Assembly: GCA_964551295.1 (NCBI GenBank)
Contig: CAZKDJ010000069.1
Location: 1 to 19,243, forward strand
DNA: 19,243 bases
Reading direction: 5' to 3'
DNA from: JAFGED01 sp964551295
GTDB taxonomy: Bacteria > Chloroflexota > Anaerolineae > B4-G1
The notes under the pieces are model-generated. The model was not told where the DNA came from. It saw nothing but the letters and a program-made list of their open reading frames with translations, and searched no databases. Below are positions 1 through 7,024 of the stretch, one piece after another (positions within the stretch are counted from its first letter, which is position 1; each line of letters opens with the position of its first letter). The translations under genes and the position numbers were made by a program.

Positions 1-1
1 G

Positions 2-124
2 CCCACCAGCCCACCAACTAACCAACCGACCAACCAGCCAACTATCCTGCCAACGGGCCAACCAACCGACGAACCGACTACCATACCCACACCCACCTTG
101 GCCCCCACACCCACCCCACCTGCC
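2..124 (+). repeat. Low-complexity Pro/Thr linker repeat
   Basis: Degenerate tetranucleotide-like repeats of the CCAACCAACCGA type encode a Pro/Thr-rich linker with Asn-Gln and Asp-Glu interruptions. The same frame is kept through to the peptidase domain, so this is coding, not a CRISPR or intergenic satellite. Confidence 0.7.
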
Positions 125-1081
125 AGTTACACACTGACCGGTCTGCGCCACGAACATCAGGGATGGAACAACTGCGGGCCGACCACGCTGGCGATGGCCC
201 TCTCCTACTGGGGCCACAGCGAGACCCAGTACGCCGTCGCCCCGATCCTCAAGCCCGACCCGGAGGACAAGAACGTCAGTCTTTGGGAGATGGAGACGTA
301 CACGCGCGACCTGGGCCTGGACGCCATCGTGCGCGCAGGCGGCTCCCTCGAGCGGCTCAAGGCACTGGTGCGTGCCGGGTTCCCCGTCATCGTCGAGACC
401 TGGTACGTGCGCGATGCCCACGACCAATTGGGCCACTACCGGCTCGTCACGGGTTACGACGATCTAACTCAAGAGTTCCTCACCTACGACTCGCTCCACG
501 GTCCCGATATAACCTTGGGCTACCAGGAGATGGATGAGCTTTGGCGCGTGTTTAACCGCATGTACCTGGTAGTCTACGCCCCGGAGCAGTGGGACGTGCT
601 GGCGGCGGTGCTCGGCCCTGACGTCGACGACGTGGGGATGTACGAGCGGGCGCTAGAGACGGCGTACTTTGAAGCAGCCAACCCGCCGGCATCCTGTGTC
701 GCCTACGCCGATTGCAACGATTGGGTCACCTTCTCCTGGTTCAACGCGGGCACCAGCCTGACCTCGCTGGGACGGCACGCCGAGGCCGCCACCGCCTACG
801 ACGAGGCGCGGCGGCTAGGGTTGCACTTTCGCATGCTGTGGTATCAGTTCGGCCCGTACGAGAGCTACTATGCCGTCGGCCGCTATGAGGACGTCGTCGC
901 GCTGACCAGCGCGACGCTGGCGACAGCGAGCAACCTTGAGGAATCCTACTACTGGCGCGGGATGGCACAGTGGGCGCAGGGAGACGTCGATGGCGCGCGG
1001 AGCGATCTGAACACGGCGCTGCGCTATCACGAGGATTGGCCGCCCGCTGTAGAGGCGCTGCGAAAGCTAGACGGCGAATAG
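2..1081 (+). CDS. C39-like cysteine peptidase with TPR repeats, 5' partial
   Basis: The reading frame is open to the left edge, so the gene starts outside the window; an internal TTG at 98 is not a convincing start. The first 40 or so residues are a Pro/Thr-rich linker (repeats such as PTNQPTNQPT), typical of a spacer after a signal peptide or lipobox. A Peptidase_C39_2-like domain follows: Cys58 in NNCGPTT, His145 in LGHYRLV and Asp163 in YDSLHG (numbered from base 2) form the expected catalytic triad. The last 120 residues contain TPR-like helices (WFNAGTSLTSLGRHAEAATA and similar), probably for protein binding. C39-family proteins cleave peptides, classically double-glycine leaders, but here there is no transporter fusion and the substrate is unknown. 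It is probably extracytoplasmic. The domain call is strong; the function is inferred. Confidence 0.85.
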   Translation, partial: PTSPPTNQPTNQPTILPTGQPTDEPTTIPTPTLAPTPTPPASYTLTGLRHEHQGWNNCGPTTLAMALSYWGHSETQYAVAPILKPDPEDKNVSLWEMETYTRDLGLDAIVRAGGSLERLKALVRAGFPVIVETWYVRDAHDQLGHYRLVTGYDDLTQEFLTYDSLHGPDITLGYQEMDELWRVFNRMYLVVYAPEQWDVLAAVLGPDVDDVGMYERALETAYFEAANPPASCVAYADCNDWVTFSWFNAGTSLTSLGRHAEAATAYDEARRLGLHFRMLWYQFGPYESYYAVGRYEDVVALTSATLATASNLEESYYWRGMAQWAQGDVDGARSDLNTALRYHEDWPPAVEALRKLDGE

Positions 1082-1537
1082 ACGCTCAACCATTGGGAAA
1101 CTTGACGAGAGGCGCGAATGGCTTTGCCACTCGCGCCTCCCCATCAGTAAGCGATCGTCGCTCAGATCACCGTTTCACCAGCAAGATCCTGCAGACGTCG
1201 CCCCCCCTCGCTTGGATGATGCGTTGTCAGTATTGTACCTGCATCGACTTCCTCAACTGTCCATCGACATTCACCACCGAGAAGGCTTTGATCCACAACA
1301 TTTGACAGTATCTCCTGTCACAGAACGATGACAGCTTTGCAATACGCTTGTAACAACACTATGCCAAAATGGATTTGAGTCTGGATTGGAAAATGGGACA
1401 AGCAGGGGCGTAACATATTTACCTCTTATTCGTCACACAGTGTAGTATAACGGCCCATCCAACACCACCACTGCCGGAGAGCAAGCGCTGGGGCCATCAA
1501 TGGGGCACCGTATCAAGCAAGCCGGAGGATCAAACTG
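1082..1537. other. 456-base intergenic region, AT-richer than its flanks
   Basis: No convincing gene is seen. It holds a strong hairpin just after the C39 gene (1109-1139), a small hairpin at 1150-1162, a small inverted repeat around GACAG/CTGTC near 1304-1319, an isolated TTGACA at 1302-1307 without a good -10 partner, and a TATAAC at 1446-1451 that could be the -10 of the downstream gene but lacks a good -35. The base composition drops in GC from about 1240, fitting a promoter and leader region for the exported protein at 1538. Confidence 0.5.
1109..1139 (+). terminator. Hairpin after the C39 gene, possible terminator
   Basis: GAGGCGCGA (1109-1117) pairs perfectly with TCGCGCCTC (1131-1139). 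Inside, TGGC pairs with GCCA around a TTT loop, with one A/C mismatch between the two stems. It begins 28 bases after the stop codon. No T-run follows, so it may be an RNA-stabilising 3' hairpin or a weak terminator rather than a classic rho-independent one. A second small hairpin, AGCGA/TCGCT, lies at 1150-1162. Confidence 0.5.
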
Positions 1538-3835
1538 ATGTCTAATTGTCGCTTAATTGGCATTGTATCGCTGCTATTTCTTATATGCGTCGCCAGTTTT
1601 GGCTCCACCGTCTCGGTGAAGGCCCAGGCGTCCGATTCGATCGTGATGACCATCACCCCTTCCTTTGGCGGTCGCGTCAAGTATGGCGAGTGGTTGGGGC
1701 TGCGCGTAAGCCTCGAAAACTCTGGCAACGACGCAAACGTAGATATTCAGGCCGAGGTCGCTGACCAACTCTATAGTCGGGCGGTGGCCCTGCCTGCCGG
1801 CGCCCGAAAAGACGTTCACCTCTACGTCCTGCCACACAACGACCACCCTATCTCTGTTCGTCTCGTGCAAGGCGAGCAGAGCCTGGTCGAGACCCAGGTA
1901 CACATCTCCCTCTATCCTCGAACAGAGTACCTCATCGCTTCTACCGCCCCGGACCCAGATGCTCTGCTCCCACTGAGTGGACTGAACTTGGCGGGCCGAG
2001 GCCAAACCCATTTCATCTCTCTAACGCCGCGGGATCTACCAGAGCGAGTCGAACCGCTGCGCTCTCTCGACTGCCTGATCCTGGTCGACGACACATCCTC
2101 CCTCACGACTGCACAAGGAGAGGCGCTGCGGATCTGGGTCGAACTAGGGGGCAGGCTGCTGATCGGTGGAGGCGCTGCTGCCCGCCGCACGATGGCCGGA
2201 CTGCCCGAGTCCCTCCAACCCGTCACCCTCGACGAGACGGCAGAGTCACCGGCTCTCGAGGCCCTGGCCGATTTTGTCAAAGAGCCGATCCTGGTGCCGG
2301 GACCGTTTCTGGTCACTTGGCCCGCCGAGCAGCAAGGTCTGGACATGATCAACCAAGATGGACGGACTCTACTGGTGCAACAGCCCATGGGCCAGGGCTG
2401 GGTGAGTTACCTGGCGCTCGATCCCACTGCCAGCCCCTTTGACGCCTGGACGGGAACCTTGCCTTTTTGGACGAAACTGCTCGAGCCCGGCTTTACCTTG
2501 ATTAACAATACCCCCGCGCATATACAAGAGGCAGCCCGAATGAATGGCCCCCTGAGCGACATGCCGGCACTCGACCTGCCCTCGATCAACTCCCTCGCTC
2601 TCCTGCTGGGCCTTTACATCCTCATCGTTGGGCCGGTCAACTACCTACTTTTGCGCCGCCTACGCTTGCTCGCCTGGGCCTGGGTCACCATTCCCATTTT
2701 GACATTGGCCTTTTCTATAGGGGGATTCCGTCTGGGCTACGCCCTGCGCGGCGCGGACGTCATCGTCAAACAGATATCCATCCTTCCTCTTTCGCCCGGG
2801 GCAAGCCGCCTCCCGGCCCGCACGTACATTGGGCTCTTTTCACCCTCCAGCACCACCTATAACGGGCAGGTCAGCGGGAATGCCCTCGTCAGCAGGCTCT
2901 CGCCCGAGGGCGGCTCGTTGAACATCATTCAAGGGAAAACGGCGCTGGTGCAGGACCTGAGTGTGGGACAATGGACCATGGAGGGTCTCCAGGCTCAGAC
3001 GTGGATGGATGACAAGACGTTGAATTTGGATGCAACCCTGAGCTTCAAAGACGGTCGGGTGCAAGGCACCATACACAACAATCTGGAACAGCCTCTGCAC
3101 GACGCGATCCTGCTTGCCGGGTCCCGATACGCCCGGTTGGGCGATCTAGATGCCGGGAAGGAAACCGCCGTCGAAGCAGTGTTGCAAAGCACAGGCAACC
3201 CATTCCCAAGTGTATCCTCACAGGAGACAGGGTTGCTCCTAAGCGCCTACTTTGACATCCTGCAGAAGGCATCTTATTCTTCCGCCAATACGACGCTCTT
3301 GGCCTGGACCGACCTAAACCCCATCGATGTACAGGTCAAGGGCACGCAAGGCGTCAAGACTACCTGGCAGCGGACCACCCTGGTGGTCGCGCGGCTACCG
3401 CTGTCGGCAGTCAATGGTCAGATCGAGTTTCCCCTAGGCTCGATCCGAGGCCACCCGATCGAGCTCGCGGGTTACGTCAGGAAATGCGCCGGCCCTGGCA
3501 CAATCCAGGTGAGCGATGGTTACGTGGTGCTGGAATACCCGCCACCCCTGGCAGGGTGGACCTGGCAGCCAACGGCCTTGACCATCAGCGTCAGATCGAC
3601 AGAGCAAGGCTCTCCAGTTCCCACGCTCTTGATATACAACTGGACGGATGGCGTGTGGATGACCTTGGGCAACATAGACAGCGGGCAGGTGTACAGCATC
3701 GACGATCCCAGGAGCTTTGTGAGCTCGACCGGCGGTACAATCCGTCTCCGGGTACAAGACAGTGGAGACGGTGCCTGTCACAGGCTCGACGTGGGATTGA
3801 AAGGTCTGACATCGACAGAAGGAGAAAGCCAATGA
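1538..3835 (+). CDS. Exported membrane-anchored protein with GATase-like domain
   Basis: A 765-residue protein. GGAGG at 1524-1528 supports the ATG at 1538. It opens with a signal peptide with a probable cut after AQA (residue 31), then a beta-rich region. An alpha/beta segment at about residues 125-240 (LDCLILVDDTSSLTTAQGEA, then LRIWVELGGRLLIGGG) resembles the class I glutamine amidotransferase fold, but no catalytic Cys nucleophile motif is visible. Two membrane segments lie at about 351-372 and 377-402, followed by a long C-terminal extracytoplasmic beta domain. Its stop overlaps the next start as ATGA, so it is translationally coupled to an ABC ATPase. The context recalls GldG-like accessory proteins of ABC systems. 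I do not recognise a named family; function is unknown. Confidence 0.85.
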   Translation: MSNCRLIGIVSLLFLICVASFGSTVSVKAQASDSIVMTITPSFGGRVKYGEWLGLRVSLENSGNDANVDIQAEVADQLYSRAVALPAGARKDVHLYVLPHNDHPISVRLVQGEQSLVETQVHISLYPRTEYLIASTAPDPDALLPLSGLNLAGRGQTHFISLTPRDLPERVEPLRSLDCLILVDDTSSLTTAQGEALRIWVELGGRLLIGGGAAARRTMAGLPESLQPVTLDETAESPALEALADFVKEPILVPGPFLVTWPAEQQGLDMINQDGRTLLVQQPMGQGWVSYLALDPTASPFDAWTGTLPFWTKLLEPGFTLINNTPAHIQEAARMNGPLSDMPALDLPSINSLALLLGLYILIVGPVNYLLLRRLRLLAWAWVTIPILTLAFSIGGFRLGYALRGADVIVKQISILPLSPGASRLPARTYIGLFSPSSTTYNGQVSGNALVSRLSPEGGSLNIIQGKTALVQDLSVGQWTMEGLQAQTWMDDKTLNLDATLSFKDGRVQGTIHNNLEQPLHDAILLAGSRYARLGDLDAGKETAVEAVLQSTGNPFPSVSSQETGLLLSAYFDILQKASYSSANTTLLAWTDLNPIDVQVKGTQGVKTTWQRTTLVVARLPLSAVNGQIEFPLGSIRGHPIELAGYVRKCAGPGTIQVSDGYVVLEYPPPLAGWTWQPTALTISVRSTEQGSPVPTLLIYNWTDGVWMTLGNIDSGQVYSIDDPRSFVSSTGGTIRLRVQDSGDGACHRLDVGLKGLTSTEGESQ

Positions 3836-4203
3836 ATGGCCGCCCTGTCGTCATAACACACGACCTGACCAAGCGCTACCAGCGCACAGGGCCGCCTGCA
3901 CTCGACAGCCTGAACTTGCGCATACCAAAAGGAGCGCTGTACGGCTTTGTCGGTCCCAATGGGGCGGGAAAGACAACCACGTTGCGCATGCTGGCCGGTC
4001 TGTTGGCACCCACATCGGGCGAGGTGCTGATCAGAGGGCACTCGATGAATGTAAGCCCCCGGATCGTGCGTAACTATGTAGGTATCATCTCAATATCTTG
4101 GGGGAATGTAGGTCGGATTGGCAATCCGACTTACTCTTGCCCCTGCTTTTTGAGAAGATACTCTCTGGATTTACCGTCGTCTATGGTCCGCCACGCGTGT
4201 TGA
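3832..4203 (+). pseudogene. ABC transporter ATPase, truncated after Walker A
   Basis: The start ATG overlaps the upstream stop by four bases. The first 84 or so residues are a clear ABC ATPase N-terminus of the ABC-2/drug or Gld-like type: ITHDLTKRYQ, then Walker A GPNGAGKTT, then LAGLLAPTSGEVLIRGHS. Homology stops near residue 84 (RNYVGI). The remaining codons to 4203 are unrelated and cross a palindromic element at 4108-4134. Q-loop, signature, Walker B and H-loop are all absent, so this product cannot hydrolyse ATP. A complete member of the family would be about 300 residues and would normally be followed by one or two permease genes, none of which are here. The truncation is either a genomic deletion or a false assembly join. 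Confidence 0.8.
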
Positions 4204-5480
4204 TCGTCGAGGGCGGACCGGACGAGGCAGATGCCCTCAGCCGGGCGCTGGCGTCGGCCGAGATCGATGTGACCGTCGTCCCACCGCCCAGGCTGTCCAC
4301 CAACCTGACCAAGCTTGCCGGCTACGATGCTATCGTCCTGGTCAACGTGCCAGCCAGCGAGATATACTCCGACACCATGGATGCGCTTCCCGTCGCCGTG
4401 CGCGAACTGGGCCGTGGGCTGGTGATGATCGGCGGCGAGCAGAGCTTTGGCGCCGGCGGTTATCGGCTCACACCGGTGGAGGAAGCGCTGCCCGTTGACA
4501 TGGACCTCAGCCGCTCGCGCGTGGTGGGCACCGCCCTGGCGTTGGTCATCGACAAGTCGGGAAATATGGCCGAAACGCCTTGCACGGGTACCGCCTCCTC
4601 CTCGAACGAATACACCCAGTCTCGAAGCAACTGGATCAAGATAGACATCGCCAAGGACGCCGCCATCCGGGCCGCCAGCGCGCTACAGCCATCCGACTCC
4701 CTGGGCGTCGTCGCCTTCGATGATGGCGCCCGGTGGGCGTTCCACCTGCAACCGGTGGCCGACATCGACGCGCTGGAGCAAGCTATCGCCGGTATCCCGG
4801 CCGATGGAGGCACCAACATCTGGGCCGGATTGGTTGCAGCGGAGAGCGAACTGGCGGCAGGAAGTGAACGGACCAAGCACATGATCCTGCTGACCGATGG
4901 CTGGGCCAACGTAGGTGATCATGACACGCTAACGGCGCGCATGGCCGATGAGGAGATCACGCTCTCGATCGTGGCGGTCGGGTGTGACACGGCCGAGTAT
5001 CTCCCAGGGCTGGCCGAAAAAGGCGGTGGGCGCTACTATGAGGCGCCGACGATGCAGGACGTGCCCCAGATATTCCTGAAAGAGGTGACCGAGGTCGCCG
5101 GTTCCTACATCGTCGAGGAGTCGTTCTATCTGCTACAGACCGGGACGACGCCCATCCTGCGCGGGCTAGATCCCGCCGCGCTCCCCGGGCTGCAAGGGTA
5201 CAAACAGCACCACATCCAAAGCGACGGCCCAGACGCCACTGATCAGCCTCCTGGGGGAGCCGGTGCTGGCCCAATGGCAGCACGGCCTGGGGCGGTCTGT
5301 GGCCCGGACCTCGGACCTCAAGGTGCAATGGGCCGCCGAGTGGATCGAGTGGGATCAGTTCAACACCTTTGTCGCCCAACTGATCGGCTGGACGCTGCCC
5401 GATCCCGCCGACGAGGGCCTTCAAGTGGCGCTGCGGCTCGACGGCACCGACGTGCATCTCTTGGTCAACTCGGTCGATAA
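4098..5480 (+). CDS. VWA/GATase-like membrane protein, N-terminal fragment (5'-truncated, frameshifted)
   Basis: Family homology starts near 4162 (FTVVYGPPRVLIVEGG); the codons from TTG 4098 to there belong to the palindromic junction. A GATase-like segment (YDAIVLVNVP, then GRGLVMIGGEQSFGAGG) precedes a von Willebrand A domain: ALALVIDKSGNM, TNIWAGL, then MILLTDGWANVGD. The metal site is DxSGN instead of the usual DxSGS. Homologues usually have several hundred more N-terminal residues with membrane helices; those are missing here. The true frame is lost at 5202-5204, where one extra A in CAAAC switches frame. Removing it restores GYNSTTSKATAQTPLISLLG, followed by EPVLAQW, joining this fragment to the next. 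Residues after about position 368 of this reading frame are therefore out of frame. Confidence 0.75.
   Translation: MGECRSDWQSDLLLPLLFEKILSGFTVVYGPPRVLIVEGGPDEADALSRALASAEIDVTVVPPPRLSTNLTKLAGYDAIVLVNVPASEIYSDTMDALPVAVRELGRGLVMIGGEQSFGAGGYRLTPVEEALPVDMDLSRSRVVGTALALVIDKSGNMAETPCTGTASSSNEYTQSRSNWIKIDIAKDAAIRAASALQPSDSLGVVAFDDGARWAFHLQPVADIDALEQAIAGIPADGGTNIWAGLVAAESELAAGSERTKHMILLTDGWANVGDHDTLTARMADEEITLSIVAVGCDTAEYLPGLAEKGGGRYYEAPTMQDVPQIFLKEVTEVAGSYIVEESFYLLQTGTTPILRGLDPAALPGLQGYKQHHIQSDGPDATDQPPGGAGAGPMAARPGAVCGPDLGPQGAMGRRVDRVGSVQHLCRPTDRLDAARSRRRGPSSGAAARRHRRASLGQLGR
4108..4134. repeat. Perfect-stem palindromic element at a gene fusion junction
   Basis: GTAGGTCGGATT (4108-4119) pairs with AATCCGACTTAC (4123-4134) around a GGC loop: twelve pairs, one of them a G-T wobble. 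It lies exactly where ABC ATPase homology has ended and VWA homology has not begun. An outer short inverted repeat, TATCTT at 4094 and AAGATA at 4155, also flanks it. It looks like a REP-like or MITE-like dispersed palindrome. No second copy is present in the window, so repeat status is inferred. Confidence 0.6.
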
Positions 5481-6213
5481 AGACGGACGGCCCCGCGATC
5501 TGCTGGAGACAGAGGCCAAGCTGGTCGGTCCCGATCTTGCCAACCACGCCGTCTCACTTGAGCAGGTAGGGGCCGGTCGCTACGAAGGAACGACCTCGGT
5601 GAGCGAGCCCGGGGCTTACATGGTCCAGATCGTACAGCGCGACCAGGCCGGGCATCCGGTGGCACAGCGCATGACCGGATTGGTGGTACCCTACTCGCCG
5701 GAGTATAGGCGCTCGGGCCAGGGAAGCGCGTTGCTGGACGAACTGGCCCGCGCTACAGGCGGAACCGTCCTGGAAAGTCCATCCGCCGCCTTTGCCCCTA
5801 CCCAGCAGCGGATCACGCAAGCCCGACCACTGTGGCCGCTGTTCATGCTCCTGGCAGCGCTGCTCTTCCCGGCAGACGTAGCCGTCCGCCGCCTCCACCT
5901 GGCCCGGTCCGACTGGCGCCGTGCGGCGACGTGGCTGCACGCCCACGCGCCGCGCCGCCGGGCCAGGCAGCGGGCCATCGAGCCAGGAATCCTGAGCGAT
6001 CTATTCCAGGCACGGGAGCGAGTCCGACGGCGACGCATGCGCCCAGGTACGAAAGAGGCAGCCGAAGAGTCCGTCCCCGCTGTCGCCCGGTCACCCCAGG
6101 AACCGCTCATCATCGAAAGGCCATCGTCACCGGCAGATCCCTCGATCGCCGAGGTCGAGGATTCCTTCCCCCGGCTACGCCAAGCGAGAGCGCGGGCCCG
6201 CCGGCGACGCTAG
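5263..6213 (+). CDS. VWA/GATase-like membrane protein, C-terminal fragment
   Basis: Continuation of the preceding gene in another frame. It begins with the conserved strand LAQWQHGLGRSVARTSDL; the initiating codon at 5263 is only the first available one, and the real frame comes from the upstream fragment once the extra A at 5202-5204 is ignored. It holds a beta-sandwich region, a SPEYRRSGQG... GGTVL segment typical of this family's end, one membrane helix (LWPLFMLLAALLFPADVAV) and a long Arg-rich cytoplasmic tail (RARQRAIEP, RERVRRRRM, RARARRRR). The topology would place the VWA domain outside the membrane and the basic tail inside. The single-base difference may be a sequencing error, since no other damage is seen downstream. 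Confidence 0.75.
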   Translation: MLAQWQHGLGRSVARTSDLKVQWAAEWIEWDQFNTFVAQLIGWTLPDPADEGLQVALRLDGTDVHLLVNSVDKDGRPRDLLETEAKLVGPDLANHAVSLEQVGAGRYEGTTSVSEPGAYMVQIVQRDQAGHPVAQRMTGLVVPYSPEYRRSGQGSALLDELARATGGTVLESPSAAFAPTQQRITQARPLWPLFMLLAALLFPADVAVRRLHLARSDWRRAATWLHAHAPRRRARQRAIEPGILSDLFQARERVRRRRMRPGTKEAAEESVPAVARSPQEPLIIERPSSPADPSIAEVEDSFPRLRQARARARRRR

Positions 6214-6259
6214 CCGCCCTGGCCACGCTCAACGCTGCGCGCCAGAACCATGTCGTCCA

Positions 6260-6889
6260 TCAATCAAAAGCCGCCGGACGCTGCGCGTCCTGCACGTGGG
6301 CCAGCACCTCGGTCAGGTGGCGCTCGCCGGTGCGCTCGACCGAAAGCGGCGGCAGGTCATCGAAGGAAAAAAAGTCCACGGCCAGCGTCTCGTCGCTCGC
6401 GCGCGCCTCGCCGCCCACGATCTGACACAGGAAGACGATCTTGTAGGCGTGGTAGAATTGGAGCGGCTTGCCACTCCGGTTAGCGTCGTACACGCCGACC
6501 ACCTTGCGCGCCTGGACCTCAAAGCCGCTCTCTTCCCACACCTCGCGCACCACCATCTCGGAGGGACACTCTCCCACGTCGGCCCAGCCTCCCGGCATGG
6601 CCCAGCACCCGTCGACACGCTCCTGCACCAGCAGGATATTGCCATCCCGAACCACCGCGCCCCGCACGTCGACTTTGGGCGTCGCATAGCCGGGCTGCAC
6701 CGCAAAGTTCTCCAGCACCAGTTGCCCGGGCAGGTCCGTCTGGCACTCCACGATCTCGGCAGCGATCTCCATCAAGCGCCGGTAACGCTGCACGTGATAC
6801 TCGGTCTCACTGTAATAGAGTCCGGTTTGGCTCAACGCCTGTATCTCGCGGGCCCACCCTAGCCAACAAGGCACTCCTGTTTCCGCCAC
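6260..6889 (-). CDS. NUDIX hydrolase with Nudix_N-type N-terminal domain
   Basis: A 209-residue protein. The N-terminal 60 residues (CWLGWAREIQALSQTGLYYS, then ERYRRLMEIAAEI-like sequence) match the helical domain found before some NUDIX enzymes that act on nucleoside diphosphates linked to another moiety. The catalytic NUDIX box spans residues 101-123: GWADVGE, then REVWEESGF, with all metal-binding Glu present. I chose GTG at 6887-6889 because AGGAGGAGG (6893-6901) lies just upstream; an upstream GTG at 6907 would place that ribosome site inside the coding sequence. The gene is convergent with the VWA gene (46 bases apart) and stands alone on its strand. The substrate cannot be told from sequence. 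Confidence 0.9.
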   Translation of the reverse strand: MAETGVPCWLGWAREIQALSQTGLYYSETEYHVQRYRRLMEIAAEIVECQTDLPGQLVLENFAVQPGYATPKVDVRGAVVRDGNILLVQERVDGCWAMPGGWADVGECPSEMVVREVWEESGFEVQARKVVGVYDANRSGKPLQFYHAYKIVFLCQIVGGEARASDETLAVDFFSFDDLPPLSVERTGERHLTEVLAHVQDAQRPAAFD

Positions 6890-6892
6890 CGT

Positions 6893-6901
6893 CCTCCTCC
6901 T
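6893..6901 (-). promoter_or_regulatory. Ribosome binding site deciding the NUDIX start
   Basis: AGGAGGAGG on the minus strand, three bases (ACG) before GTG 6889 by its last triplet, six by the middle one. It rules against the upstream GTG at 6907, which would make this run code for Arg-Arg-Arg. Confidence 0.65.
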
Positions 6902-6965
6902 ATGCACTCTGCATCAACTGGTGAAATTTTCGCCGCAAAGACCTACAACGATATTGCTCCCTGAA

Positions 6966-6998
6966 ACCAAAAGAGCCATCCTGCCGTTCGGATGGCTC
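6966..6998 (-). terminator. Rho-independent terminator of the HIT-kinase operon
   Basis: GAGCCATCC (6990-6998 read on the minus strand) and GGATGGCTC (6973-6981) form a nine-pair perfect stem with an eight-base loop. On the minus strand it is followed directly by TTTT (6972-6969) and then GGTTTC. It starts 27 bases after the kinase stop codon at 7025. Confidence 0.8.
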
Positions 6999-7024
6999 CT
7001 GGCAACCTCGCGGAAAACCGCCTC

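Noticed and set aside
2..97. CRISPR-like repeat array at the left edge
   Set aside because: Repeats are short, degenerate and in frame with the peptidase; they code for a Pro/Thr linker.
163..537. Open frame inside the C39 gene
   Set aside because: Arg/Pro-rich frame-shifted shadow of the peptidase domain; no family features.
970..1305. Open frame running from the C39 gene end into the intergenic region
   Set aside because: First part is out of frame in the TPR region, no ribosome site, sequence not protein-like.
1302..1307. TTGACA in the intergenic region as a promoter
   Set aside because: No -10 sequence at 16-18 bases; kept only as a note.
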